Positions 15,178 to 22,357 of a stretch of DNA of 24,904 nt are shown here, one piece after another; the first letter of the stretch is position 1, and each line of letters begins with the position of its first letter. The notes under the pieces are model-generated. The model saw only the letters and a program-made list of their open reading frames with translations, was not told where the DNA came from and made no database searches. A program made the position numbers and the translations under genes. Source of the stretch: CAG-390 sp045633005 (GTDB taxonomy: Bacteria > Bacillota > Clostridia > Oscillospirales > CAG-272); the NCBI GenBank assembly GCA_045633005.1, contig JAZQXT010000011.1, positions 1-24,904 of the forward strand, read 5' to 3'.

Positions 15178-15193
15178 CGCCAGATTTTTTGTA

Positions 15194-15222
15194 TTGAAAT
15201 TTTCGTTTGAATGCTGTATAAT
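15194..15222 (+). promoter_or_regulatory. Promoter of the acyltransferase gene
   Basis: TTGAAA at 15194-15199 is 17 bases from TATAAT at 15217-15222. The AAGGAG ribosome site follows at 15240-15245. Confidence 0.8.
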
Positions 15223-15251
15223 AATTATGAAAAACACGCAAGGAGTTAAAT

Positions 15252-16553
15252 ATGAAAATAAAGCATAAATCGCTCTCTTACGAAAAGGCGATGGCGCAAA
15301 AGCCGTATAAGCGCAAAAAGCCCCACCGCCCCGATATGCTTTTCCGCACGGCGATGCGCGTTCTTTCGGCGTTTGAGCTGAGAAAGACTCGCTTCAAGTA
15401 CGAAAAGATAGATATGGAAAAGGCGGGCAAGGGTCCGTATCTCATACTTATGAACCATTCGAGCTTTATCGACCTTAAAATAGCGTCCGCGATATTTTAT
15501 CCGATGCCGTATTGCATAGTCACGACCGTCGATGCCTTCGTGGGCAAGGGGTGGCTGATGCGCGCGCTCGGCTGTATTCCGACGCAGAAATTCGTGGGCG
15601 ATTTTTCGCTTATCAGCGATATACATTGTGCTTTGCACGAAAAAAATACGAGCGTGCTTATGTATCCCGAGGCGGGCTATAGCTTTGACGGATGCTCGAC
15701 CGTGCTTCCGCAAAAGCTTGGGCTTCTCGTCAAGAAGCTTGGCGTTCCCGTCGTCACGGTAATGACCGACGGCGCGTTTTTGTACGATCCGCTTTATAAT
15801 TATCTGCAAACGCGGCGCGTTAAGGTCACGGCAAAGGTGAAGTGTTTGTTCTCCGCCGAGGAGGTCGCAAACTTGCCCTCGTCGGAGCTTGATGCGGGCA
15901 TTGAGGAGGCGTTTGCCTTTGACAACTTTAAAAATCAGTATGAAAGCGGCACGGAGGTAACGGAAAAATTCCGCGCCGACGGACTGCACCGAATCCTCTA
16001 CCGTTGCCCCGAATGCGAAACGGATTTTTCTATGGAGGGCAAGGGAACTACCCTGAAATGCAAAAAATGCGGCAAGGAATACGAGCTTAGCAAGCTTGGC
16101 AGGCTCACCGCCACCGAGGGCGAAACGCGCTTTGCCCATATCCCCGCGTGGTATCATTGGCAGCGCGAATGCGTGCGCCGCTCGCTTGAGGAGGGCACTT
16201 ACCGCCTTGACACCGACGTGGAGATAGGCGTTCTTGCAAATTTCAGAAGCGTGTATATGATAGGAAAGGGAAGGCTTGTTCACGATAGTGACGGCTTTCG
16301 CCTTACGGGATGCGACGGCAAGCTTGATTACTCGCAATCTCCGCTTTCGTCCCACGGTCTTAACGCCGACCTTTATTGGTACGAAATGGGCGACGTTATC
16401 TGCATCGGCAACAAGGAAAGGCTGTATTATTGCTTCCCGAGCGAGCAGAATGGCAGCGTGACCCGCGCGCGCCTCGCCGCCGAGGAGTTATATAAGCTGA
16501 AACGCGCCGAAAAGCGTGCCGCCGCGCGGCAAAATCCCGTCGCAAGCGTATAA
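15252..16553 (+). CDS. PlsC-type glycerolipid acyltransferase with a zinc ribbon and extra C-terminal domain
   Basis: The product has 433 residues. The acyltransferase domain (about 45-230) shows the catalytic NHxxxxD motif as NHSSFID (68-74) and a second block MYPEAGYSFDG (about 137-147) in place of the usual EGTRS. After it comes a zinc ribbon with C252, C255, C270 and C273, then a domain of about 150 residues that I do not recognise. The protein is longer than ordinary PlsC (about 200-250). It likely acylates a lysophospholipid-like acceptor at the membrane, but the acceptor is unknown. The ATG has AAGGAG 6 bases upstream. It stands alone, with its own promoter and a strong terminator. Confidence 0.85.
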   Translation: MKIKHKSLSYEKAMAQKPYKRKKPHRPDMLFRTAMRVLSAFELRKTRFKYEKIDMEKAGKGPYLILMNHSSFIDLKIASAIFYPMPYCIVTTVDAFVGKGWLMRALGCIPTQKFVGDFSLISDIHCALHEKNTSVLMYPEAGYSFDGCSTVLPQKLGLLVKKLGVPVVTVMTDGAFLYDPLYNYLQTRRVKVTAKVKCLFSAEEVANLPSSELDAGIEEAFAFDNFKNQYESGTEVTEKFRADGLHRILYRCPECETDFSMEGKGTTLKCKKCGKEYELSKLGRLTATEGETRFAHIPAWYHWQRECVRRSLEEGTYRLDTDVEIGVLANFRSVYMIGKGRLVHDSDGFRLTGCDGKLDYSQSPLSSHGLNADLYWYEMGDVICIGNKERLYYCFPSEQNGSVTRARLAAEELYKLKRAEKRAAARQNPVASV

Positions 16554-16589
16554 AAAAGCGTCGTGTCCGTACGGACACAACGCTTTTTT
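16552..16589 (+). terminator. Terminator of the acyltransferase gene
   Basis: AAAAAAGCGT and ACGCTTTTTT flank a perfect GTGTCCGTACGGACAC palindrome; the stem begins within the stop codon and ends in a T-run. It is symmetrical enough to work in both directions. Confidence 0.92.
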
Positions 16590-16598
16590 ACAACTAAA

Positions 16599-16765
16599 AT
16601 CACGCGATAGCTGCGTGATTCAAAGGCTCCCTCCGGGAGGGAGCTGTCGAGCGAATGCGAGACTGAAGGAGAGTTCGTGTATGATATAACAAGCACTTGT
16701 TTCATCAAGACGCAGGCTCCTTCCACCACTTCGTGGTCCCCCTTCCTCTCGGAGGAAGGCTAATT
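16599..16765. repeat. Cluster of palindromic intergenic repeats
   Basis: The segment holds AATCACGC/GCGTGATT (from 16599), a GCTCCCTC/GAGGGAGC hairpin at 16626-16644, a unit containing GTCGAGCGAATGCGAGAC, an ACCACTTCGTGGT hairpin, and a CCTTCC..GGAAGG pair near 16740-16760. Such motifs resemble dispersed repeats that I recall from other Clostridia. I see no gene in 16590-16850. Confidence 0.6.
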
Positions 16766-16850
16766 TGCGAACCCGTTGCGGATATCAAATAACAGTTGTA
16801 TGTATGTCAGAGCAATATTGGGCGAACTTGTGCGATAATAGGCATATATG

Positions 16851-18113
16851 TTATATATTTTCCTTTATTTCGCCGTACATATACAGCGAGCCGAGACAGA
16901 CGAGGGGGATGTTTTTCTCCGCCGCAAGCGCCTTGCCCGCGCTTACCGCATCCGCAACGCTTGTGTAAGCCGTAGCGTCAACGCCAACGTCCGCAAGCAC
17001 CGCCGCGTATTCCGCCGCGTCAAGCGCGCGCGGATTGTCGGGGGTGATAGTCAGCGCCGCCGCCGCTATCTCGGACAAGCGCTCCGCAATATAACGGTAG
17101 TTTTTGTCCTTCATCACGCCCGTAATCACCAGCACCTTTTGCGTGCCGAAATAGTATTTTACGCTTTCGACCGCCTTTTCAATGCCCTCGGGGTTGTGCG
17201 CGCCGTCAAAAATGACGAGGGGCGTGCGGGAAATGACCTCAAATCTCGCTTGCCAGCGTGCCGCAAGGAGTCCGCGGCGAAGCGCGTCCTCGGAAATTGA
17301 AAATCCCTTTTCGTTCAGCACGTTCACCGCCGCAATAACGTTTGCGGCGTTTTGGGGCTGGTAAAGTCCCGAAAGGGAAATGGCAACGTCGCAAAGACCG
17401 CGATAGCCGAAAACGCTTCCGTTAAGGTCGGAGCGCACGATATTGAGCGTGCTTTTGTCGATAACGGCAAAGTCCGCGTTCATTTCCTTTGCACGCTCCG
17501 CGATAACGCGCGCACACGCGCCGTCCTCGCCGCCGAAAAGCACCGTGCCGTTCTTTTTTATGATGCCCGCCTTTTCCGCGGCTATTTTTTCAACGGTGTC
17601 GCCAAGGTAGGCTGTATGCTCAAGTGAAATGCCCGTTATCACGGACAAAAGCGAGGTTGGGATGATATTCGTCGAGTCGAGCCTGCCGCCCATTCCCGCT
17701 TCAAGCACCACAACGTCACAGCCCTTGCGCTTGAAATATTCAAGTCCGATGGCGGTGATAAGCTCAAATTCGGTCGGCTTGTCCTGCATTGCGTCGGCAA
17801 AGGGCTTTACGTATTCCGTTATCGCGGCAAGCTCGCCGCCGTCGATATTCTCGCCGCAAAAGCGTATGCGCTCGTTAAACTCGGTGATGTAGGGCGAGGT
17901 GAAAAGTCCCGTTTTGTAGCCCGCCGCGCGAAGCACGCTATCGAGCATCGAGCAAAACGAGCCCTTGCCGTTCGTGCCCGCAACGTGGATGAAGCGAAGA
18001 TCGTTTTGCGGGTTGCCGAGCTTTTCGCAAAGCTCGCCGATGCGCTCAAGTCCAGGCTTTGTGAACGTCCAATTTATCGAATGAATGTATTTTATTGCTT
18101 CCGCAGCGGTCAT
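16851..18113 (-). CDS. folC: Folylpolyglutamate synthase / dihydrofolate synthase
   Basis: The start is taken at the ATG at 18113, with AAAGGAGA about 6 bases upstream and a 4-base overlap (ATGA) with folT; the frame could extend 20 codons into folT but without support. The product has 420 residues. It is a Mur-ligase-type ATP enzyme with P-loop GTNGKGS at residues 46-52, the TSPYITEFNERIR substrate segment, EAGMGGRLDSTNI, SLEHTAYLG with the metal-binding His region, and FDGAHNPEG in the C-terminal domain. It adds glutamates to folates, retaining them in the cell. Pairing with a folate importer under a THF riboswitch shows a salvage role. Confidence 0.95.
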   Translation of the reverse strand: MTAAEAIKYIHSINWTFTKPGLERIGELCEKLGNPQNDLRFIHVAGTNGKGSFCSMLDSVLRAAGYKTGLFTSPYITEFNERIRFCGENIDGGELAAITEYVKPFADAMQDKPTEFELITAIGLEYFKRKGCDVVVLEAGMGGRLDSTNIIPTSLLSVITGISLEHTAYLGDTVEKIAAEKAGIIKKNGTVLFGGEDGACARVIAERAKEMNADFAVIDKSTLNIVRSDLNGSVFGYRGLCDVAISLSGLYQPQNAANVIAAVNVLNEKGFSISEDALRRGLLAARWQARFEVISRTPLVIFDGAHNPEGIEKAVESVKYYFGTQKVLVITGVMKDKNYRYIAERLSEIAAAALTITPDNPRALDAAEYAAVLADVGVDATAYTSVADAVSAGKALAAEKNIPLVCLGSLYMYGEIKENI

Positions 18114-18655
18114 TTTAGTTCTCCTTTGCCGTAGAGAAGCTTTGAAAGAGCCTTGTTTTTGAAAATAAGGCACATAAGCGTTATCTCAAGTGCGGCGATA
18201 ACGATGTAAAGGGGGATGCGCACGAGCACGCCCCAGCCGTAGTAAACGTAAAGTCCGAAGGATTTTACTATCATCGAACCGACGATATGCGCCGAAAGTG
18301 CAGAGAGGATGATGCGCAAAACGCCCTCTTTTTTCACGATATAGTGCGAGACCACGCCCGAAACCGCGCCGATAAGCGCCGCGCCGATGGTGACGATGGG
18401 CGTTATGGCGAAGGATTGGGTGGAGAGAAAATAGCTTATCACGTCGGATGCCGCGCCAACGAGAGCGCCCACGATAGGACCGTACAGAATGCCCGACAGA
18501 ATGATAGCAAAGTTCTCAAAGGTTATGCGGAAAAGCCCGTTACCGAAATTCAGAAAATTCTTGCAGAATATTCCGATAACTACGCTGAGTGCCGTGAGCA
18601 TCGCGGCGGTGGTAAGTGTGCGGACGCTTCTGAGTCCGCGCTTTTTTTCTTTCAT
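18110..18655 (-). CDS. folT: Folate ECF transporter S component
   Basis: The start is taken at the ATG at 18655, 11 bases after GGAGG; an upstream in-frame TTG would put the ribosome site inside the gene. The product has 181 residues and about six hydrophobic segments. FGNGLFRITFENFAIILSG followed by LYGPIVGALVGAASDVISYF is the hallmark of the FolT S component, which binds folate and works with the shared ECF energy module encoded elsewhere. The gene is first in an operon with folC and lies directly downstream of a THF riboswitch, which agrees with the assignment. Confidence 0.93.
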   Translation of the reverse strand: MKEKKRGLRSVRTLTTAAMLTALSVVIGIFCKNFLNFGNGLFRITFENFAIILSGILYGPIVGALVGAASDVISYFLSTQSFAITPIVTIGAALIGAVSGVVSHYIVKKEGVLRIILSALSAHIVGSMIVKSFGLYVYYGWGVLVRIPLYIVIAALEITLMCLIFKNKALSKLLYGKGELK

Positions 18656-18659
18656 AAAT

Positions 18660-18700
18660 AAAAAATCCTCCTTTCGCAAACAGACTCTCTTGCGACCGGA
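18660..18700 (-). promoter_or_regulatory. Expression platform of the THF riboswitch (ribosome-site sequestering or terminator hairpin)
   Basis: On the minus strand CCTCC (18702-18698) can pair with the ribosome site GGAGG, and CGCAA with TTGCG, around a 10-base loop, followed by an AUUUUUU run. Two bases of CCTCC belong to the closing helix of the aptamer, so the two structures would compete. Either translation block or early termination fits. Confidence 0.6.
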
Positions 18701-18822
18701 GGCAATATGCTTCGGTAACAGCGGGATGCGGAGGGGCTACCGCGCCACACGGCTTCGTCCGCGGGACAACTCCCCGTCCCCACGGCACTATACGCAGACC
18801 AACCTACTCTGTTTACATTGCC
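18701..18822 (-). promoter_or_regulatory. Tetrahydrofolate (THF) riboswitch aptamer
   Basis: On the minus strand the leader holds AGAGTAGG, GCGTATAGTG, a GGGGACGGGGAGTTG stretch, GGACGAAGCC and GCGCGGTAG in the order of the THF riboswitch. It is closed by a helix pairing GGCAATGT (18822-18815) with ATATTGCC (18708-18701). Folate genes follow, as expected. Confidence 0.88.
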
Positions 18823-18825
18823 TTT

Positions 18826-18853
18826 ATTATAGCACTTTTTTTTGCGAATGCAA
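18826..18853 (-). promoter_or_regulatory. Promoter of the folT-folC unit
   Basis: A perfect TATAAT (18831-18826, minus) lies 16 bases after a weak -35 box, TTGCAT (18853-18848). Transcription starts just before the riboswitch. Confidence 0.65.
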
Positions 18854-18871
18854 TAGAAATTTGCAATTATC

Positions 18872-18900
18872 TTGACATTTTTTCAAAAAAGTAGTAGAAT
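18872..18900 (+). promoter_or_regulatory. Promoter of queT
   Basis: TTGACA at 18872-18877 and TAGAAT at 18895-18900 are 17 bases apart. Transcription would begin right at the preQ1 aptamer. Confidence 0.8.
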
Positions 18901-18907
18901 ATTTCTC

Positions 18908-18948
18908 GGTGAGTTCGTAACCATCCTCACCTAAAACAAAACTAAGGA
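18908..18948 (+). promoter_or_regulatory. preQ1-I riboswitch
   Basis: GGTGAG (18908-18913) pairs with CTCACC (18926-18931) around a TTCGTAACCATC loop, followed by an A-rich tail (18933-18948) ending in CTAAGGA. This is the small pseudoknot of class I preQ1 riboswitches. The tail runs into the ribosome site AAGGAAG, so control of translation is likely. Confidence 0.88.
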
Positions 18949-18957
18949 AGTAGAAAA

Positions 18958-19440
18958 ATGAAAACGAAAACTGCAACGCGGACGAGATTCGTCTGCGCCG
19001 CGGCGCTTATCGCCGCGCTCTACGTCGGACTTACGCTTATCTCAAACGCTATGGGGCTTGCTTCGGGCGAGATACAGTTCAGGATAAGCGAGGCACTTTG
19101 CGCCCTCGGGCTTTTCACGCCCGCGGCGATACCCGGCGTGAGCCTCGGGTGCTTTCTTGCAAATCTGCTTACGGGCTGTGCCGCGCCCGACGTTATTTTC
19201 GGCTCGCTTGCATCTCTTATCGGTATGCTTGGCGCGTACGCGCTTCGCAAAACGCCGTTCCTCGCGCTTTTGCCCTACGTTCTTGCCAACGTGGTGATAG
19301 TGCCGTTCGTGCTTTCGTACGCCTACGGCATTGAAACGGCGTGGTGGTTGCTTGCGCTCTCCGTCGGCGTGGGCGAGATAGTCTGCGCGTATATCGGCGG
19401 ACTCGCGCTTTATTGCGCGCTGAAAAAAAGGAAATTTTGA
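18958..19440 (+). CDS. queT: QueT-family ECF S component for queuosine precursors
   Basis: The product has 160 residues with about five hydrophobic segments. The SGEIQFRISEALCALGLFTPAAIPGVSLGC pattern followed by LANLL is typical of QueT. Family members are assigned to uptake of queuosine precursors (preQ1/preQ0) through the ECF energy module. The preQ1-I riboswitch directly upstream confirms the assignment. The gene stands alone and is divergent from folT. The small repeat element that follows supplies a terminator hairpin. Confidence 0.93.
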   Translation: MKTKTATRTRFVCAAALIAALYVGLTLISNAMGLASGEIQFRISEALCALGLFTPAAIPGVSLGCFLANLLTGCAAPDVIFGSLASLIGMLGAYALRKTPFLALLPYVLANVVIVPFVLSYAYGIETAWWLLALSVGVGEIVCAYIGGLALYCALKKRKF

Positions 19441-19445
19441 TAATA

Positions 19446-19586
19446 GGGGCTGTATCAGTTAGATGCAGAAGACGTGATTTTGCCGTCTACCCCCAAAGAC
19501 CGATTTCTTCATCTTTTTGGATGAGAAAACGGTCTTTTTCTTTACTTGTTTTTGTGTTTTTGTTCTGCGCTAAATGAGGCAGTCCC
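19446..19586. mobile_element. Small inverted-repeat (MITE-like) element, copy 2, 141 bp
   Basis: It is the reverse complement of the 5895-6115 element with a shorter centre. It starts GGGGCTGTATCAGTTAG and ends TTAGCGCAGAAC-like in reverse, with a GGGACTGCCTCA terminus. The left part, the hairpin and the ATGCAGAAG side are clearly shared with copy 1; about 80 bp of the centre differs or is missing. It abuts the stop codon of the hydrolase gene on its right and lies 5 bases after the queT stop. Confidence 0.7.
19495..19545 (+). terminator. Terminator hairpin inside the repeat element, serving queT
   Basis: AAAGACCG (19495-19502) pairs with CGGTCTTT (19530-19537), with partial inner pairing TTCTTCATC/GATGAG, followed by TTCTTTACTTGTTTTT. 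It is conserved in copy 1 of the element in the opposite orientation. Confidence 0.75.
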
Positions 19587-20515
19587 TACGAATAAAAATC
19601 GTGGTTGCCGATGGTTACGGTGAATGTGCGGTTTGAGGTTATCCACGAGCCTGCGGCGATGGAGCTGTTGAAAAAGAACAGAATGCTGTCCGAGAGCGAA
19701 AATCCCTCAAGGCAGAGCTTTGCGGCGCGGACGGCGGAGGCGGTGGGGTCTTTTTTCACGCTTCCGCTGTGCGCGGGGGAGAACTGCACGCCGAATTTGT
19801 TGTCGTATATCACCTCGTATATCGTGTCGGGGAAGGACTTATGCTCGGTGCGGTTTATCACCACGCACCCGACGGCAAGCTGTCCCTCGAAGCACTCGCC
19901 GCGCGCCTCGGCTGAGATGATGCGCGACAGCCAATAAAGGTCCTCCTCGCCGTAGACCTCGCCTGCCGAGGGGAAGGTGGGCGTGCCGCTTACGACGAGC
20001 TCGCCCTTTGCCGTGCGCTCCACGCTCTGTCCCGATGCGGATGCGAGCGCCGTCACGGGCGCGCAGAGCATACCCGCGTCAATCACCGTTACCGACACGC
20101 TTGACGTAGAGCAGGGAATACATCTGCCCTCGGAGCTGATGTACGGCTCGCCCGCCTCGGCGCTTATGTTCCCTGCCGAAAGAAGCGTGCAAAAGCTCTC
20201 TATCGGCGCGTAGGCAACGCCGTCAACCTCGGCGGCAAAGCCGTCGGGGGCTTGTCTGCCGTTGATGAAAAGGGTGATATTTTCAGCGCCGCTTGGGTAT
20301 TTCGGCAAGGAAAGCGAGGGCGCGGGGGATGTGGTTTCGGCGGTGGTGTCGGCAGGCTTGCTTTCGTTTTCGGGCGGAGCGGTCGTGCCGTCGGGCGCGG
20401 CACTTTCGGTCTGCGCCGAGGTGGGAGGCGTACCTTCCTTGCTCGGACTTATGCCGAGGACGAAGGACAGCGCCATCAGCGCGGCAAGGAGCGTTGCGAT
20501 AACTTCTTTGATCAT
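19586..20515 (-). CDS. SleB-type (Hydrolase_2) cell wall hydrolase with an N-terminal sensor-like region
   Basis: The product has 309 residues: a membrane or signal segment (about 4-22), a low-complexity Thr/Ser/Pro/Glu linker (about 25-75), a beta-rich region (about 78-175) resembling copper-amine-oxidase-N/stalk domains, and a C-terminal catalytic domain (about 190-308) of the SleB/CwlJ type. ISAEARGE, with likely catalytic Glu203, then VGCVVINRT, FGVQFSPAHSG and IGNHDFY are family marks. These enzymes cleave peptidoglycan, often the spore cortex. The start overlaps the lipoprotein stop by 4 bases (ATGA). The stop codon lies at the very edge of the small repeat element. Confidence 0.88.
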   Translation of the reverse strand: MIKEVIATLLAALMALSFVLGISPSKEGTPPTSAQTESAAPDGTTAPPENESKPADTTAETTSPAPSLSLPKYPSGAENITLFINGRQAPDGFAAEVDGVAYAPIESFCTLLSAGNISAEAGEPYISSEGRCIPCSTSSVSVTVIDAGMLCAPVTALASASGQSVERTAKGELVVSGTPTFPSAGEVYGEEDLYWLSRIISAEARGECFEGQLAVGCVVINRTEHKSFPDTIYEVIYDNKFGVQFSPAHSGSVKKDPTASAVRAAKLCLEGFSLSDSILFFFNSSIAAGSWITSNRTFTVTIGNHDFYS

Positions 20516-21039
20516 TGTTTAGTTCCTTCCTTTATGTATTTTTCAATATTCACCGCAAGCGGTACGCCGTCGCCGCAGACTATTTTGATGCGGCGCGGCT
20601 CGCCGTTTACGATGGCGACCTCGCCGCACGCGAGAGTCAGGAGCGTTTCGCCGTCCTCTGCGGAAATTTTCGATATCTCGCCGCCGAGCGCAAAGGCTTC
20701 GGCGGGGCGGGCAAGCCGCCGCGCCGCCTCACCGCTTACGCTCACGGTGTCAAGCCTTGCCTCGTAAATATCTGCGCGGCGGCTTACGCTAACTCCGAGG
20801 AGCGCGGCGGGTGCGGTGTATTCTATGGTAAAATCACGCTCGGCGGCGTTTTCGCAGGGCGAAAGGTGTATGACGGCGGCAAATTTAAGCTCACCTATGC
20901 TACCCGAAACGGTAACGCTCGCGCCGTCCTTCTGATACGCCAGCGCGTCGCGCGGCGGCTCGTCGGGGGCGCATCCCACGCAAAAAAGCAGGGCGAAAAC
21001 GCAGAGGGAAGATAAAAGTATGGTAAAAAAACGCCTCAT
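20512..21039 (-). CDS. Lipoprotein of unknown function
   Basis: The product has 175 residues. A signal peptide ends in a lipobox-like FCVGC with the lipid-modified Cys at position 23. The mature part (about 24-175) looks like mixed beta strands, and I do not recognise its domain. The ATG has AAAGGAGGG upstream. It is the first gene of a two-gene unit with the SleB-like hydrolase, overlapping it by 4 bases, so it may assist or anchor that enzyme at the membrane. The general layout recalls sleB-ypeB pairs, but the sequence does not look like YpeB. Confidence 0.8.
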   Translation of the reverse strand: MRRFFTILLSSLCVFALLFCVGCAPDEPPRDALAYQKDGASVTVSGSIGELKFAAVIHLSPCENAAERDFTIEYTAPAALLGVSVSRRADIYEARLDTVSVSGEAARRLARPAEAFALGGEISKISAEDGETLLTLACGEVAIVNGEPRRIKIVCGDGVPLAVNIEKYIKEGTKQ

Positions 21040-21074
21040 TTTTCCCTCCTTTAAGTGTTTCTGTAAGCAATATA

Positions 21075-21103
21075 TTGCAAGAATGCGTTTTTTATGATAT
21101 AAT
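21075..21103 (+). promoter_or_regulatory. Promoter of the alanine racemase unit
   Basis: TTGCAA at 21075-21080 is 17 bases from a perfect TATAAT at 21098-21103. The start codon follows at 21132. Confidence 0.75.
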
Positions 21104-21131
21104 ATATTGAAGTTTTATTTTTGGAGGAGAT

Positions 21132-22328
21132 ATGGAAAGTCCGTATAGGGTCTACTCCGCCTTGTCCATTCTTAACAAATCAAGGGCGTGGATAGAAATA
21201 AATACAGCCGCCATCCGCAAAAATTACCGCGCGATATGTGCGTTTTTAGATAAAAACGGCTCAAACGCTCACGTTGCGGGCGTTATCAAGGCGGAGGGCT
21301 ACGGTCACGGTGCCGCCGCTATGGCGGAGGCGCTTCTCGCCGAGGGTTGCCGCTTCTTCTGCTGTGTCGGTATCGACGAGGCGGCGGTCGTCAGGGGCGT
21401 GTGCGACAAAATGGGCGTTGACGCCGAGATACTTTTGCTCAGCTACACTCCCGTCAGCAGTATGGCGGAGCTTTTGCGCTATCGCATAACGCAAAGCGTT
21501 TTTTCGCTCGATTACGCAAGGGAGCTTTCGCGCGAGGCGCAGGGCTTTAATGCAAAATTGCCCGTTCACATCAAGATAAATACGGGAATGAACCGCCTCG
21601 GCTTTGCCGTAAACGACGGCGAAACGATGGAGCGGGCGGTTTCGGAAATTTGCGAGGCGGTCTCGCTTGACGCTCTTTTGGTCAAGGGCGCGTTTACGCA
21701 TTTTGCCCGCGCCGACGAGCGCGGCGGGGAGGGCGAGGCTCGCACGAGATTGCAGGCGGCAAGGTTTTACGAAGCCGCAGAGCGCTTGTCGGCTCGCGGA
21801 GTTAGATTTGAAAAGCTTCACCTTTGCGCAAGCGCCGCAACTCTGTTTTATCCCGAATTTCATTCGGATATATGCCGCGCGGGTATAAGCCTTTACGGGC
21901 TTGGCGATTTTTCGGGAGTTGATATAAGTCTTGAAAGCGCGATAAAGCTAAAGTGCCGCGTTGCGCAGGTGAATACGCTTATCGCGGGCGAGGAGCTTGG
22001 CTACGGCGGCGCGTACCGCGCCGAGCGCGACGAGCGCATTGCTACCGTCGGCATAGGCTACGCGGACGGATTTTTGCGTGCGTACAGCGGCAGTCGCGTC
22101 GTTATCCACTCGGAAAGCGGCGAGTACATCGGCGAGGGCAAGGTCGTCGGCAAGGTATGTATGGACCAGTGCTTTATCAGCGTGGGCGAGCTTGACGTTA
22201 AGCGCGGCGATATCGTAACGCTTATGGGCGAGGGTACACAGATAGCCGACCTTGCAAGCAAGCTCGGCACGGTCGACCACGAGATAATAACCGTGCTGTC
22301 CGCGCGACTTCCGAGATTCGTTTACTAA
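21132..22328 (+). CDS. alr: Alanine racemase
   Basis: The product has 398 residues and is a PLP enzyme interconverting L- and D-alanine for peptidoglycan. Residue K53, in GVIKAEGYGHG, is the PLP lysine, and Y291, in ELGYGGAY, is the catalytic tyrosine. INTGMNRLGF, CRAGISLYGL with Arg249 and VGKVCMDQ are also conserved. The PLP-phosphate motif, usually HxxNSA, reads HLCASAA here, with Ala at the Asn position. About 16 extra residues precede the usual N-terminus (SRAWIEIN). The ATG has TGGAGGAGAT upstream. It is followed 29 bases later by a lipoprotein gene on the same strand. Confidence 0.94.
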   Translation: MESPYRVYSALSILNKSRAWIEINTAAIRKNYRAICAFLDKNGSNAHVAGVIKAEGYGHGAAAMAEALLAEGCRFFCCVGIDEAAVVRGVCDKMGVDAEILLLSYTPVSSMAELLRYRITQSVFSLDYARELSREAQGFNAKLPVHIKINTGMNRLGFAVNDGETMERAVSEICEAVSLDALLVKGAFTHFARADERGGEGEARTRLQAARFYEAAERLSARGVRFEKLHLCASAATLFYPEFHSDICRAGISLYGLGDFSGVDISLESAIKLKCRVAQVNTLIAGEELGYGGAYRAERDERIATVGIGYADGFLRAYSGSRVVIHSESGEYIGEGKVVGKVCMDQCFISVGELDVKRGDIVTLMGEGTQIADLASKLGTVDHEIITVLSARLPRFVY

Positions 22329-22357
22329 AGAAAGGGCAAACGCCCGTTTGGAGAAAA

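Larger units (their letters stand above)
14884..15191. repeat. Intergenic segment bounded by an 11-bp inverted repeat
   Basis: CAAAAAATCTG at 14884-14894 is repeated in reverse complement as CAGATTTTTTG at 15181-15191. The 308 bp between hold no gene, but contain the terminator at 14955 and the hairpin array at 15035. The boundary stops 3 bases before the -35 box of the next gene. It may be an inserted element, but a chance repeat is possible. Confidence 0.4.

Noticed and set aside
15246..16355. A 369-codon minus-strand open frame opposite the acyltransferase gene
   Set aside because: Catalytic and zinc-binding motifs belong to the plus-strand frame; the minus frame is basic and low in complexity.
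18114..18173. Twenty-codon longer start for folC
   Set aside because: It would lie inside folT without a ribosome site, while the ATG at 18113 has AAAGGAGA and the usual 4-base overlap.
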